6,157 bases of DNA from an uncultured Collinsella sp. (GTDB lineage: Bacteria > Actinomycetota > Coriobacteriia > Coriobacteriales > Coriobacteriaceae): assembly GCA_902464485.1 (NCBI GenBank), contig CABQJJ010000093.1, positions 1 through 6,157 on the forward strand. Reading direction: 5' to 3'. A program made the translations under genes and the position numbers. The notes below the pieces were generated by a model. The model saw only the letters and a program-made list of their open reading frames with translations, had not been told where the DNA came from and searched no databases. This document shows, piece by piece, positions 1-6,004 of the stretch. Positions within the stretch are counted from its first letter, which is position 1. Each line of letters begins with the position of its first letter.

Positions 1-12
1 ACCCCACCCCCA

Positions 13-53
13 GCCGCCACGGAGGTATCTCCCTCCTCCGTGGCGGCGCTTTT
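13..53 (+). terminator. Rho-independent terminator of an upstream gene outside the window
   Basis: A perfect 13-bp GC-rich stem (13-25 with 35-47) encloses a 9-nt loop and is followed by GC and then TTTT (50-53). The U-tract lies only on the plus-strand side, so it should end a plus-strand transcript entering from left of the window. The minus-strand side is followed by a C/G-rich run without a U-tract. No coding sequence in the window uses it. Confidence 0.85.
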
Positions 54-75
54 GTGCGTAGGCGAGAAGGGCTTG

Positions 76-233
76 CCACGAAATCGGCCCATCTACTACG
101 TTTAACCCCTTACCCCCAAGCATGCCAAAAAACGCGAAAACAAAACCTCAGGTAGAACGCCTGCGGTTTTGTTCAAAACGAAGGTATGGTCGGGGGTATC
201 GAGTCAAACGTAGTAGATGGGCCGATTTCGTGG
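76..233. repeat. Long palindromic repeat element, copy A
   Basis: The ends are a perfect 28-bp inverted repeat (76-103 with 206-233). Inward, complementarity continues imperfectly: the ACCCCC block near 112-117 faces GGGGG at 192-196, and CATGCC at 121-126 faces GGTATG at 183-188. A central hairpin pairs 139-152 with 160-173, 14 positions with one mismatch, around a 7-nt loop. The whole element could fold as one long interrupted hairpin in RNA or single-stranded DNA. Its core (111-204) aligns without gaps to the core of copy B (359-452), about 66 of 94 identical by hand count, while the outer arms of the two copies are unrelated. I see no open reading frame of interest. It could be a non-autonomous mobile element, a structured RNA, or a nucleoid or termination element. 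I recall similar sequences in Collinsella intergenic regions but could not search. Confidence 0.85.
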
Positions 234-242
234 TTGGCGCCG

Positions 243-284
243 CCAAATGATCCCCCGGGGACGGAGGAAAACGGATCATTTTGG
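243..284. repeat. Short palindromic element between the two long hairpin repeats
   Basis: AAATGATCC at 245-253 is the exact inverse of GGATCATTT at 273-281. Allowing one bulge, the pairing extends to CC at 243-244 and GG at 283-284. The loop holds CCCCGGGG and a purine-rich GGACGGAGGAAAA stretch. It resembles a small repeat unit separate from the flanking elements, with which it shares no sequence. Its function is unknown. The remaining bases up to copy B contain only a minor GCAC/GTGC hairpin (304-313). Confidence 0.5.
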
Positions 285-325
285 TCCCGCGAGGCTTGCG
301 GAGGCACTCGTGCAGGGCCGCTCAA

Positions 326-479
326 CAAAACTATGCCGGTTTACGGGGCTGGATTCCGAATCCCCAACCATACCGAAAAGCGTGAAAATAAAACCGCAGG
401 TAGACGAGTCGTCATTTTGCAGAAAACGCGGGTATGGATGGGGGTCCTGAGTTTAGCCCCGTAAACCGGCTTAGTTTTG
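326..479. repeat. Long palindromic repeat element, copy B
   Basis: The ends are an inverted repeat of 25 positions with one mismatch (326-350 with 455-479), including a perfect 16-bp block (335-350 with 455-470). The core, 359-452, is in direct orientation to and ungapped against the core of copy A (111-204) at a constant offset of 248 bases. It keeps the same landmarks: CCCCAA, CATACC, GAAAA, AAAACC, CAGGTAGA, AAAACG, GGTATGG, GGGGGT. The central hairpin of copy A is much weaker here because 405-424 has diverged. The element lies 61 bases beyond the stop codon of the response-regulator gene, so it would fall in the 3' untranslated region of that transcript. There is no U-tract after the stem on either strand, so it is not a canonical terminator. 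Confidence 0.85.
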
Positions 480-539
480 AAATGGTATTAAATCGCTAGC
501 AGCCATTTTGCTATGCCGGAGCGGTCGGCCGTTGGGTAA

Positions 540-1169
540 TTACCCTCGCAGGTACGCAATGGCGATTTGCGTACGGTTGCGCAGGCCCATTTTGGCTAGG
601 ATCGAGCTGATGTGGTTGCGCACGGTGCCTTCGCCCATATAGGCGGTGGCAGCGATCTCCTTGTTGTCGAGGCCGCGGGCGATGAGCTCGGCGACTTCGA
701 ACTCGCGGTCGGTCAGGCCGGCAAAGGCCGCGGGCCGGCGGGTCGCGCCGGCCTCGTCGTCCGCCCCATCAAAATCGATGTCCTCGATCGCCTTGCCCTC
801 GAGCACGCGTTTACCGTCCATGACCTGCGCCAACGCCGGAGGAATGGCGGCGACATCGGTTTTGATCAGATAGCCGCGGGCGCCCAGTTTGAGCGCCGAC
901 ACAATGTAGTCATCATCCGAGAATGTCGTCAGAAGCACCACCCGCGCCGCAGGGTCGTGCTCGAGGATCTCGCGCGCCGCCGATAGGCCGTCGCGTCCCG
1001 GCATCTGAATGTCGAGCAGTGCGATGTCGGGCGAGTGCTCGGCGTAGAGCGCGACCGCGTCGTCGCCGTTGGCGCCGGTGCCCACTACCTCGATCTGCGG
1101 CTGGGCGCCCAGGATAATCTTGAGCGAATCGACCACTAGGCGGTCGTCGTCGACAACGATGAGCCTCAT
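540..1169 (-). CDS. NarL/LuxR-family response regulator (LnrK-like)
   Basis: A 209-residue DNA-binding response regulator, normal length for the NarL/FixJ group. Residues 1-118 form the receiver domain, with acidic pocket Asp8/Asp9, phospho-acceptor Asp53 in LLDIQMPGRDG, switch Thr81 in LLTTF and conserved Lys103 in YLIKT. An acidic linker (about 129-145) leads to a LuxR-type helix-turn-helix at about 150-209 (LTDREFEVAELIARGLDNKEIA, then GTVRNHISSILAKMG). Each key residue is present, so it should be phosphorylated by the adjacent kinase and bind DNA as a dimer. The start codon overlaps the kinase stop as ATGA, indicating translational coupling. An AAGGAG motif (1180-1185) lies 10 nt upstream, inside the kinase gene. 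The nearest candidate target is the divergent promoter region at 2312-2522. It is closest in design to LnrK/YfiK, DesR and LiaR regulators. The pairing is certain from context; the Lnr assignment is inference. Confidence 0.95.
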   Translation of the reverse strand: MRLIVVDDDRLVVDSLKIILGAQPQIEVVGTGANGDDAVALYAEHSPDIALLDIQMPGRDGLSAAREILEHDPAARVVLLTTFSDDDYIVSALKLGARGYLIKTDVAAIPPALAQVMDGKRVLEGKAIEDIDFDGADDEAGATRRPAAFAGLTDREFEVAELIARGLDNKEIAATAYMGEGTVRNHISSILAKMGLRNRTQIAIAYLRG

Positions 1170-2311
1170 CGGCCCTCATCTCCTTGCTGTTTGGGAACGG
1201 TGGCAAACGCACGCCAGCCGCCGGCACCGGCGCGCGGGCCGGCGGTGAAGGTGCCGCCAAGCGCCTCGACGCGCTCGCGCATGGAGCCGAGCCCCATGCC
1301 CTCCGCGGCGCCGCAGCCGCTTGCTTGGACCCCGCCCGCGCCATCGTCGCTAACAATGAGCTGGTAAAACGACGGATGCTCCATGCACCGTACGGTGACG
1401 GTTTGGGCGCAAGCGTGGCGCATGGTATTGGAGAGCGCCTCGCGCAGGACTGCCGCAAAGCAGTTGGCGACATTTGCGGGCGCATGTTCGGCTAAAACCT
1501 CAAGCTCAATCTGCGGGCCGCCGTCCGAGCGCGCGCCTTCAACAATGCGTTCGAGCTGCACGGAAAGGTCGACGGCGTTGTCGTTGAGCGCATGGACGCT
1601 GGTGCGCACGAGCTGGAGCGCCTCGTCAACCGTGCGTTTGACGTCGGCGAAATCGGCGGCAACCCTGGGCTCGTCGGCGTGGACCACGCGCATGGCCTCG
1701 GTCTGTAGCGAAGCGCGCGTGAGCTGGTGGCCGACGTTATCGTGGATCTCGCGCGCGATGCGGGCGCGTTCGGCGAGTGTCGCGAGCTCGACTTCGTAGT
1801 CCTGGCGGTCGGCAAGGTCGCGGTTGCGCGCTTCGAGCGCGAGGGTTCGTTCTTGCAGCTCGTCGCGGATGCGGCGCATGCGCCGCTGCTCGCGCTCCAA
1901 CTGGGCGGTACGTAGCGATAGCAAGGTGGCGGCAACCGAAAGGATGGCGGCCAGCAGGAGCGTTCGGGCGGTGAGCGCGTCGGCGCGAAGGTCCGCGACG
2001 AGCGCAATGGCAAAGACGGAGCCAATGCCCAGCGCGCCCCAGGCGTGCTCACGGCGCACGCGCCGAGCGATGTCATAGAAGGCGAGGGGTGCAAACGGCA
2101 TAAACGACGGCACAAAGACCGCCATGATGACGTAAGCGTAGCTGCCGGCCTCGCTGGCGCGACGGGCGCATTCTCCCTGCGCGACCTCGGCCAGCGCGGC
2201 GATGACAACGCCAAGGCAAAACGCCGCGACCAAGCGAGCATCCACAGCAAGGCCCAGAGCGGCTGCGATACAGCACGCCAGCACAATCGATTTGTCGAAA
2301 AGCCTGTTCAT
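1166..2311 (-). CDS. Membrane sensor histidine kinase, HisKA_3 type (LnrJ/DesK-like)
   Basis: A 381-residue sensor kinase. The N-terminus holds about five hydrophobic helices (roughly 8-24, 27-44, 58-80, 90-107, 114-133) with very short loops and no extracytoplasmic sensor domain, so the signal is probably read in or at the membrane. A charged coiled-coil linker (about 136-185) leads to the dimerisation and phospho-acceptor domain, with His190 in AREIHDNVGHQLT typical of HisKA_3. The ATPase domain has Asn295 in the N box (REALSNTMRHA), a DDGAGG G1 box at 322-327 and a GMGLGSM G2 box at 338-344. I chose the ATG at 2311: the frame stays open to a TTG at 2386, but that extension is not membrane-like, and a -10 hexamer sits just before the ATG. 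No Shine-Dalgarno motif precedes this ATG, consistent with leaderless initiation. It shares an ATGA overlap with the regulator gene and should phosphorylate that regulator. The signal is unknown. Confidence 0.93.
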   Translation of the reverse strand: MNRLFDKSIVLACCIAAALGLAVDARLVAAFCLGVVIAALAEVAQGECARRASEAGSYAYVIMAVFVPSFMPFAPLAFYDIARRVRREHAWGALGIGSVFAIALVADLRADALTARTLLLAAILSVAATLLSLRTAQLEREQRRMRRIRDELQERTLALEARNRDLADRQDYEVELATLAERARIAREIHDNVGHQLTRASLQTEAMRVVHADEPRVAADFADVKRTVDEALQLVRTSVHALNDNAVDLSVQLERIVEGARSDGGPQIELEVLAEHAPANVANCFAAVLREALSNTMRHACAQTVTVRCMEHPSFYQLIVSDDGAGGVQASGCGAAEGMGLGSMRERVEALGGTFTAGPRAGAGGWRAFATVPKQQGDEGR

Positions 2312-2317
2312 ACGGGT

Positions 2318-2323
2318 ATTGTA
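2318..2323 (-). promoter_or_regulatory. -10 hexamer of a probable leaderless promoter for the kinase-regulator operon
   Basis: On the minus strand TACAAT (five of six to TATAAT) ends 6 nt before the kinase ATG at 2311, so transcription would start at or next to the A of the ATG. No convincing -35 hexamer lies 16-19 bp upstream, where the sequence is C/G-rich. No Shine-Dalgarno motif lies between the hexamer and the ATG. Such -10-only leaderless promoters are common in Actinomycetota. Spacing and sequence are seen directly; promoter activity is inferred. Confidence 0.55.
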
Positions 2324-2398
2324 CGCGATGCTGCGCGCGGGGGAGGCGCCGCCCGGGGCAACTGTGACATTCCTCCCGCGCGGCAAATCGGCGTCGAT

Positions 2399-2412
2399 CG
2401 CTCGCGCGAGCG
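2399..2412. promoter_or_regulatory. 14-bp perfect palindrome in the divergent control region
   Basis: CGCTCGCGCGAGCG is a perfect inverted repeat lying between the two divergent operons (2312-2522). It is followed by GGGG and TTTT on the plus strand. It could be an operator for the response regulator encoded next door. GC-rich self-complementary stretches arise easily at this base composition, so support is weak. Confidence 0.25.
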
Positions 2413-2440
2413 GGGGTTTTGCCTCCGCCCCCTCGCACTC

Positions 2441-2454
2441 GTGACAAAGCTCAC
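2441..2454. promoter_or_regulatory. Candidate operator GTGA-N6-TCAC
   Basis: The sequence GTGACAAAGCTCAC has the dyad GTGA-N6-TCAC, the half-site arrangement used by CRP/FNR-family dimers and similar to dyads bound by some NarL-type regulators. A second GTGACA lies at 2364-2369, near the kinase promoter side. The dyad is 69 bp before the exporter ATPase start codon, a plausible distance for activation of a promoter in between. I could not place a convincing -10/-35 pair for the exporter operon; the best candidate is an extended TGCGATGAT at 2475-2483. Confidence 0.3.
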
Positions 2455-2508
2455 TGGCGCGCGCCGGCGGGTCCTGCGATGATGCAATCGTACCGGGCCG
2501 TAATCAAC

Positions 2509-2514
2509 AGAAGG
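2509..2514 (+). promoter_or_regulatory. Ribosome binding site of the exporter ATPase gene
   Basis: AGAAGG lies 8 nt before the ATG at 2523. It supports that start and shows that the exporter mRNA has a leader, in contrast to the divergent kinase gene. Confidence 0.7.
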
Positions 2515-2522
2515 GCCGCCTC

Positions 2523-3461
2523 ATGACAGACATTGTCCACGTCGAAAACCTCGTCAAGCGCTACGACGACCTTATCGCGCTCGACCACTTTAACCTGAAC
2601 ATCGCCCCCGGCGAGATCTTTGGCCTGCTGGGCCCCAACGGCTCGGGCAAAACCACGTCCATCAACTGTATTCTGCAGTTGCTTGCCTACGACAAAGGCA
2701 CCATCGAGCTGTTCGGCGAGCCCATGACGCCCGCCCGCTACGACCTCAAGCGCCGCATGGGCGTGGTGCCGCAGCAGGTGGCAGTGTTTGACGAGCTCAC
2801 GGTGCGCGAGAACATCGACTATTTCTGCAGTCTTTACGTCAACGACCGCAAGCGCCGCCGCGCGCTGGTGGACGAGGCGATCGACTTTGTCGGCCTGGGC
2901 GACTTTACCAAGTTCCGCCCCGGCAAGCTCTCGGGTGGCCTGGCGCGCCGTCTCAACATTGCCTGCGGCATCGCGCACAAGCCCGAGCTCATCTTTTTTG
3001 ACGAGCCCACGGTGGCGGTCGACCCACAGAGCCGCAACGCCATCCTGGAGGGCATCTGCCGCCTGCGCGACGAGGGCGCCACGGTGGTGTATACCAGCCA
3101 TTACATGGAGGAAGTCGAGCAGATTTGTAGCCGCATCATGATCATGGACGGCGGCCGCGTGCTGGCGCAGGGTACCAACGACGAGCTCAAGCGCATGATT
3201 CAGATGGGTGAGCGCGTGACTGTCGAGGTCGGTGCCGTCGAGCCCACCACAGTCGAGCGACTGCGCGCTCTCGAGCACGTGCTTTCGGTTGAGCTGTCCG
3301 GCGGCGAGCTCGTCTGCACCTGCGAAGCGAGCCCGCATAACCTGGTCGACATCCTCGACACGCTGCGCGCTGCCGACGTTGCGCTCGGCCGCGTGTGGAG
3401 CGAACCGCCGACCCTCAACGACGTGTTCCTCGAGATCACCGGCCGCGAGCTGCGCGACTAG
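2523..3461 (+). CDS. ABC-2 exporter ATP-binding protein (DrrA/NatA/LnrL type)
   Basis: A 312-residue cytoplasmic ATPase that would power the two permeases encoded downstream. The nucleotide-binding domain spans about 4-220: Walker A GPNGSGKTT (37-45), Q-loop region VVPQQ (81-85), signature LSGGL (136-140, with Leu where Gln or Met is common), Walker B LIFFDEP (156-162) with catalytic Glu161, D-loop around Asp167, and switch His193 in YTSHYMEE. All catalytic residues are present. Residues about 225-312 form the accessory C-terminal domain of DrrA-type drug exporters, ending in the characteristic PTLNDVFLEITGRELRD. Length is normal for this group. It is the first gene of a three-gene operon; its TAG stop is 9 nt from the next start and forms part of the next gene's ribosome binding site. 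Family and exporter role are well supported. The substrate is unknown; the gene set resembles linearmycin exporter LnrLMN of Bacillus subtilis. Confidence 0.95.
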   Translation: MTDIVHVENLVKRYDDLIALDHFNLNIAPGEIFGLLGPNGSGKTTSINCILQLLAYDKGTIELFGEPMTPARYDLKRRMGVVPQQVAVFDELTVRENIDYFCSLYVNDRKRRRALVDEAIDFVGLGDFTKFRPGKLSGGLARRLNIACGIAHKPELIFFDEPTVAVDPQSRNAILEGICRLRDEGATVVYTSHYMEEVEQICSRIMIMDGGRVLAQGTNDELKRMIQMGERVTVEVGAVEPTTVERLRALEHVLSVELSGGELVCTCEASPHNLVDILDTLRAADVALGRVWSEPPTLNDVFLEITGRELRD

Positions 3462-3470
3462 GGGGCAGCC

Positions 3471-4658
3471 ATGTTCAACACCATTATCATTGCGGTCAAG
3501 ACGCTGCTGCGTCGGCCGAGCACATGGGTCTGGGGCGTGGTCTTTCCCATCGCGCTTTCCACGATGTTCATGTTTATGTTTGCGAATCTCAGCTCCGACG
3601 GCAAGATCGACCCGGTGCCGGTTGCCGTCGTGGCGGACGGGGCCTGGGACGCTTCGACCTTTAAGGATGTGGCGACGTCACTTGCCAAGGAGGGCGACGA
3701 CCAGCTGCTCAAGATTCACGAGTGCGACGACGCGGCTGCTGCGAACCGTGCACTCAAGGCCGGCGAGGTCGCGGGCATCTATACGGTTGACGACGCGGGC
3801 ACGCCCAAACTCACGTTGCTTTCGAGCTATGACAGCTCGCGTGCGTCGTCGGTGCTCACCGACCGCAGTATTCTGGAGACGGTGGCAAGCTCGTATACAC
3901 AAAATGCCGAGCTCATGTCCCAGATTGCCCAAGACAACCCGGCTGCCCTTGCCGATTCGGCGGCGGTCGCGCGCGCCCTGTCGCTCGAGGGTGGAACCCG
4001 CCGCGTGAGCCTGACGCGGGCCACGCCCGATGGCACGGTCATCTACTACTACGCGCTCTTTGGCCTGGTTGCGATGATGTCTGCTGAGTTTGCCGCCTTG
4101 AGCGTCGTCGATTTGCAACCCAATCTGTCCGGCCTTGGCGCACGTCGCTGCGTGGGCGGCCTTTCCAAGACGGCGTCGCTGTCCGGTATCTTTGTGGGCT
4201 CGTGGCTGGTTTCCTTTGCCTCGATGACGATCGCGATCGGCTACGTGCGCTTGGTCGTGGGCGTCGACTTTGGCGGGCGCGAGGGGCTGTGTTTGATGGG
4301 CGGCGCCGCTTCCGCGCTTGCCGCCACGGGCTTGGGACTCTTTGTGGGCACGCTTCCCGTTAAGGGCGGCAAGGCGTCCAAGTCGGGCATCCTCACGGGC
4401 TTTGCCACCACGTGCGCCCTGTTCGCCGGCCTCTACGGCGAGCCGGCGATGGCGCTTGCCGACGACGTCGCCCGCGCCTGCCCGGCCGAGTGTTGGCTCA
4501 ACCCCGTCAAGCTTGTCTGCGACATGTTCAACCGCCTGTATTTCTTTGAGGACCTGGGTCCCTTTGCCGTTCGCGCCGGCGCGCTGGTCCTTATGGCGCT
4601 GCTGTTCGTTGCCGCCGCCACGCTGATCTTTGGAAGGAGCCGCTATGAGCACCTTTAA
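3471..4658 (+). CDS. ABC-2 type permease, first subunit (LnrM-like)
   Basis: A 395-residue membrane subunit with ABC-2 permease layout. After a short cytoplasmic N-terminus, helix 1 lies at about 19-40. A large hydrophilic domain (about 41-188) faces outside, and five more helices follow at about 189-212, 237-263, 273-295, 306-323 and 364-388. The first loop is rich in Asp, Ala and Ser and carries no lipobox or catalytic motif that I recognise. Start ATG 3471 is preceded by AGGGGG (3460-3465) overlapping the stop codon of the ATPase gene. It should pair with the second permease as a heterodimer and with the ATPase. The helix count and long first loop match the ABC2_membrane_3 group that includes LnrM and LnrN. 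Permease role is certain from layout and operon; substrate is unknown. Confidence 0.9.
   Translation: MFNTIIIAVKTLLRRPSTWVWGVVFPIALSTMFMFMFANLSSDGKIDPVPVAVVADGAWDASTFKDVATSLAKEGDDQLLKIHECDDAAAANRALKAGEVAGIYTVDDAGTPKLTLLSSYDSSRASSVLTDRSILETVASSYTQNAELMSQIAQDNPAALADSAAVARALSLEGGTRRVSLTRATPDGTVIYYYALFGLVAMMSAEFAALSVVDLQPNLSGLGARRCVGGLSKTASLSGIFVGSWLVSFASMTIAIGYVRLVVGVDFGGREGLCLMGGAASALAATGLGLFVGTLPVKGGKASKSGILTGFATTCALFAGLYGEPAMALADDVARACPAECWLNPVKLVCDMFNRLYFFEDLGPFAVRAGALVLMALLFVAAATLIFGRSRYEHL
4632..4639 (+). promoter_or_regulatory. Ribosome binding site fixing the start of the second permease
   Basis: GGAAGGAG lies 5 nt before the ATG at 4645, inside the 3' end of the first permease gene. 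It favours this ATG over an in-frame TTG at 4630, which precedes the motif and would add only five residues. It is the strongest Shine-Dalgarno sequence in the operon. Confidence 0.8.
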
Positions 4659-5850
4659 GACCGCGCTTCGCATGGCGCTCACACACCCGCTCTATCTGCT
4701 CATCTACACGGTGTTCATCTCGCTGATGGGCGTGTTCATCGCGGCTTCGGTGAGTTGGAACTCGTCGCAGCTCACCGAGTACAAACCTTACGACGCCAAC
4801 GTGATCGTGGTCGACCGCGACGACAGCGATCTTTCACGGGCACTCACCAGGCATCTGGGTTCGCGCTTTGACCTGGTCACGGGCGTCGGCGACGATACGT
4901 ACGATCTTGCGGACGCGCTCTCCAAGAGCAACAGCGCCAAGGGCAGCGCCGACTGCGTGTTCTTTATCCCGGAGGGGTTTGAGGGCGACCTCGTTGCAGC
5001 CGCCCGAGCGGGGGAGTCCCTGCCCAAGCTCGATGTGACCTACGGTGCCGGCACCATGGCGGCAGCGCTTTCGTCTGCCGAGGCCTCGCGCTGGATCTCG
5101 CTCGCGGGCGCTGCGGCCGCACTTGAGCCCGCCGCTTCTAATGGCAGCGTCGCCAAGGCCGCCGAGCATGCCGCCGCCAAGCGCGCGGAGGTCGAGATTG
5201 AGCAGGTCAAGGTCGACTCGACGGCCGCCGCTACGCTCGAGTCGTATTTCAACTTTGGTGCGTATGCGATTATCTCGTCGGTCATCGTATCGGTGGGGCT
5301 GGTGTTCTCGGGCATGAACGAGCCCGAGCGCGTGCGTCGTATGGATGCCGGCCCAATCTCCGAGCGCCGGCGTTCGCTCGCCGTGTTCGCGGCTGCCGCG
5401 GTGCTCACCGTCTGCATCTGGCTTGTGTCGAGCATGATGGGCGTCGTGGGCTTTGCTGGCGCGGTCGCCGAGGTTGGCGTGGGCCGCGTGTGCCTGGCGT
5501 TGGCAGCAACGTTTGCCCTGGCGTGCACGCCTCTGGCCGTTGGCTTTACGCTGTCGAGCTTGGGCGCGCGCGAGGAGCTGCTCAACGGTGTGGGTAACTT
5601 ACTCGGCATGCTCATGACGTTTTTGGGCGGCGCCTGGATGCCGCTTTCGATGATGGGCCCAGCCGTGCAGACGGTGGCGCATTTTGTGCCGATGTTTTGG
5701 GTGAACGACGCGATCAGCAAGGCGCTTGCCTCGGACCTGACGTCTGCCGTGCTGGGCGACATCGCCTGCGACCTGGGCGTCACCGTGCTCTTCGCCGCCG
5801 CCATCGCCGCCGTAGGCCTGGCCCTTACGCGCGCCAAATCCCATGCCTAG
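4645..5850 (+). CDS. ABC-2 type permease, second subunit (LnrN-like)
   Basis: A 401-residue membrane subunit with the same plan as the preceding permease: helix 1 at about 15-36, a large extracytoplasmic domain at about 37-202, then helices at about 203-224, 245-271, 281-305, 314-333 and 376-396. The outer domain is Ala-rich (about 138-182) and probably helical. The motif FSGMNEPERVRRMDAGPISERRR (220-242) after helix 2 is a positively charged cytoplasmic loop typical of ABC-2 permeases, where the ATPase coupling helix docks. The gene overlaps the first permease by 14 bp and has a strong ribosome binding site inside it, so the two subunits should be made in similar amounts. It is the last gene of the operon. 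No U-tract terminator follows; the GGGGAC repeat cluster starts about 15 bp beyond the stop. Role is well supported; substrate is unknown. Confidence 0.9.
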   Translation: MSTFKTALRMALTHPLYLLIYTVFISLMGVFIAASVSWNSSQLTEYKPYDANVIVVDRDDSDLSRALTRHLGSRFDLVTGVGDDTYDLADALSKSNSAKGSADCVFFIPEGFEGDLVAAARAGESLPKLDVTYGAGTMAAALSSAEASRWISLAGAAAALEPAASNGSVAKAAEHAAAKRAEVEIEQVKVDSTAAATLESYFNFGAYAIISSVIVSVGLVFSGMNEPERVRRMDAGPISERRRSLAVFAAAAVLTVCIWLVSSMMGVVGFAGAVAEVGVGRVCLALAATFALACTPLAVGFTLSSLGAREELLNGVGNLLGMLMTFLGGAWMPLSMMGPAVQTVAHFVPMFWVNDAISKALASDLTSAVLGDIACDLGVTVLFAAAIAAVGLALTRAKSHA

Positions 5851-5911
5851 CCGTAACCCGTCACTTGGGGACGTTCCTTTTCTGCCGGCAGATAGGGACA
5901 CTCCTTTCCGC

Positions 5912-5942
5912 CTAGTCATTGGGGACGTTCTTAAATGACTAG
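5912..5942. repeat. Hairpin with a GGGGAC core displayed in its loop
   Basis: CTAGTCATT (5912-5920) pairs perfectly with AATGACTAG (5934-5942) around a 13-nt loop that begins with GGGGACGTTC. The repeat core is therefore presented single-stranded, unlike in the neighbouring hairpin where it forms the stem. The stem is A/T-rich by local standards. Confidence 0.7.
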
Positions 5943-5947
5943 CCATC

Positions 5948-6004
5948 GGGGACAGTCTATGCCGATTCGCCGGCTCGCCGGCCGGGCTGGCAAGGACTGT
6001 CCCC
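5948..6004. repeat. Inverted GGGGACAGTC pair with GC-rich interior (REP-like unit)
   Basis: GGGGACAGTC (5948-5957) is exactly inverse to GACTGTCCCC (5995-6004). The interior holds GCCGGC at 5969-5974 and 5977-5982, which can pair or self-pair, giving a two-level hairpin. The unit ends without a U-tract, so termination is not its obvious role. A paired-core unit of this size resembles a bacterial interspersed REP doublet. Confidence 0.7.

Noticed and set aside
76..233. Insertion sequence or MITE with terminal inverted repeats
   Set aside because: There is no transposase and no clear target-site duplication flanking 76-233. The second copy shares the interior but not the ends, which is opposite to a standard MITE. 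Kept as an unclassified repeat.
186..464. Open frame of 92 codons across the hairpin repeats (and a 77-codon frame overlapping it)
   Set aside because: It runs through both arms of palindromic repeats, has no ribosome binding site and no recognisable protein features. It follows from the repeat sequence rather than from coding selection.
76..479. CRISPR array interpretation of the left repeats
   Set aside because: There are only two copies, about 155 bp each and 248 bp apart, with internal divergence. There are no short regular repeats or spacers and no cas genes in the window.
497..513. Possible terminator of the kinase-regulator operon (TAGCA/TGCTA hairpin)
   Set aside because: The stem has only 5 bp with no good U-tract after it on the minus strand. 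I see no convincing intrinsic terminator after the regulator gene.
2312..2386. N-terminal extension of the kinase to a TTG at 2386
   Set aside because: The 25 added residues are not hydrophobic or domain-like, and a -10-like TACAAT lies inside this stretch. The ATG at 2311 directly precedes the first membrane helix.
2451..3338. 295-codon minus-strand frame opposite the ABC ATPase gene
   Set aside because: The plus-strand ATPase has all expected motifs. The long opposite frame is a by-product of high-GC codon use, as are the other antisense frames in the window.
3678..4682. 334-codon minus-strand frame opposite the first permease
   Set aside because: The sequence is low-complexity and rich in Arg, Gly and Ala without domain features, while the plus-strand frame encodes a clear six-helix permease.
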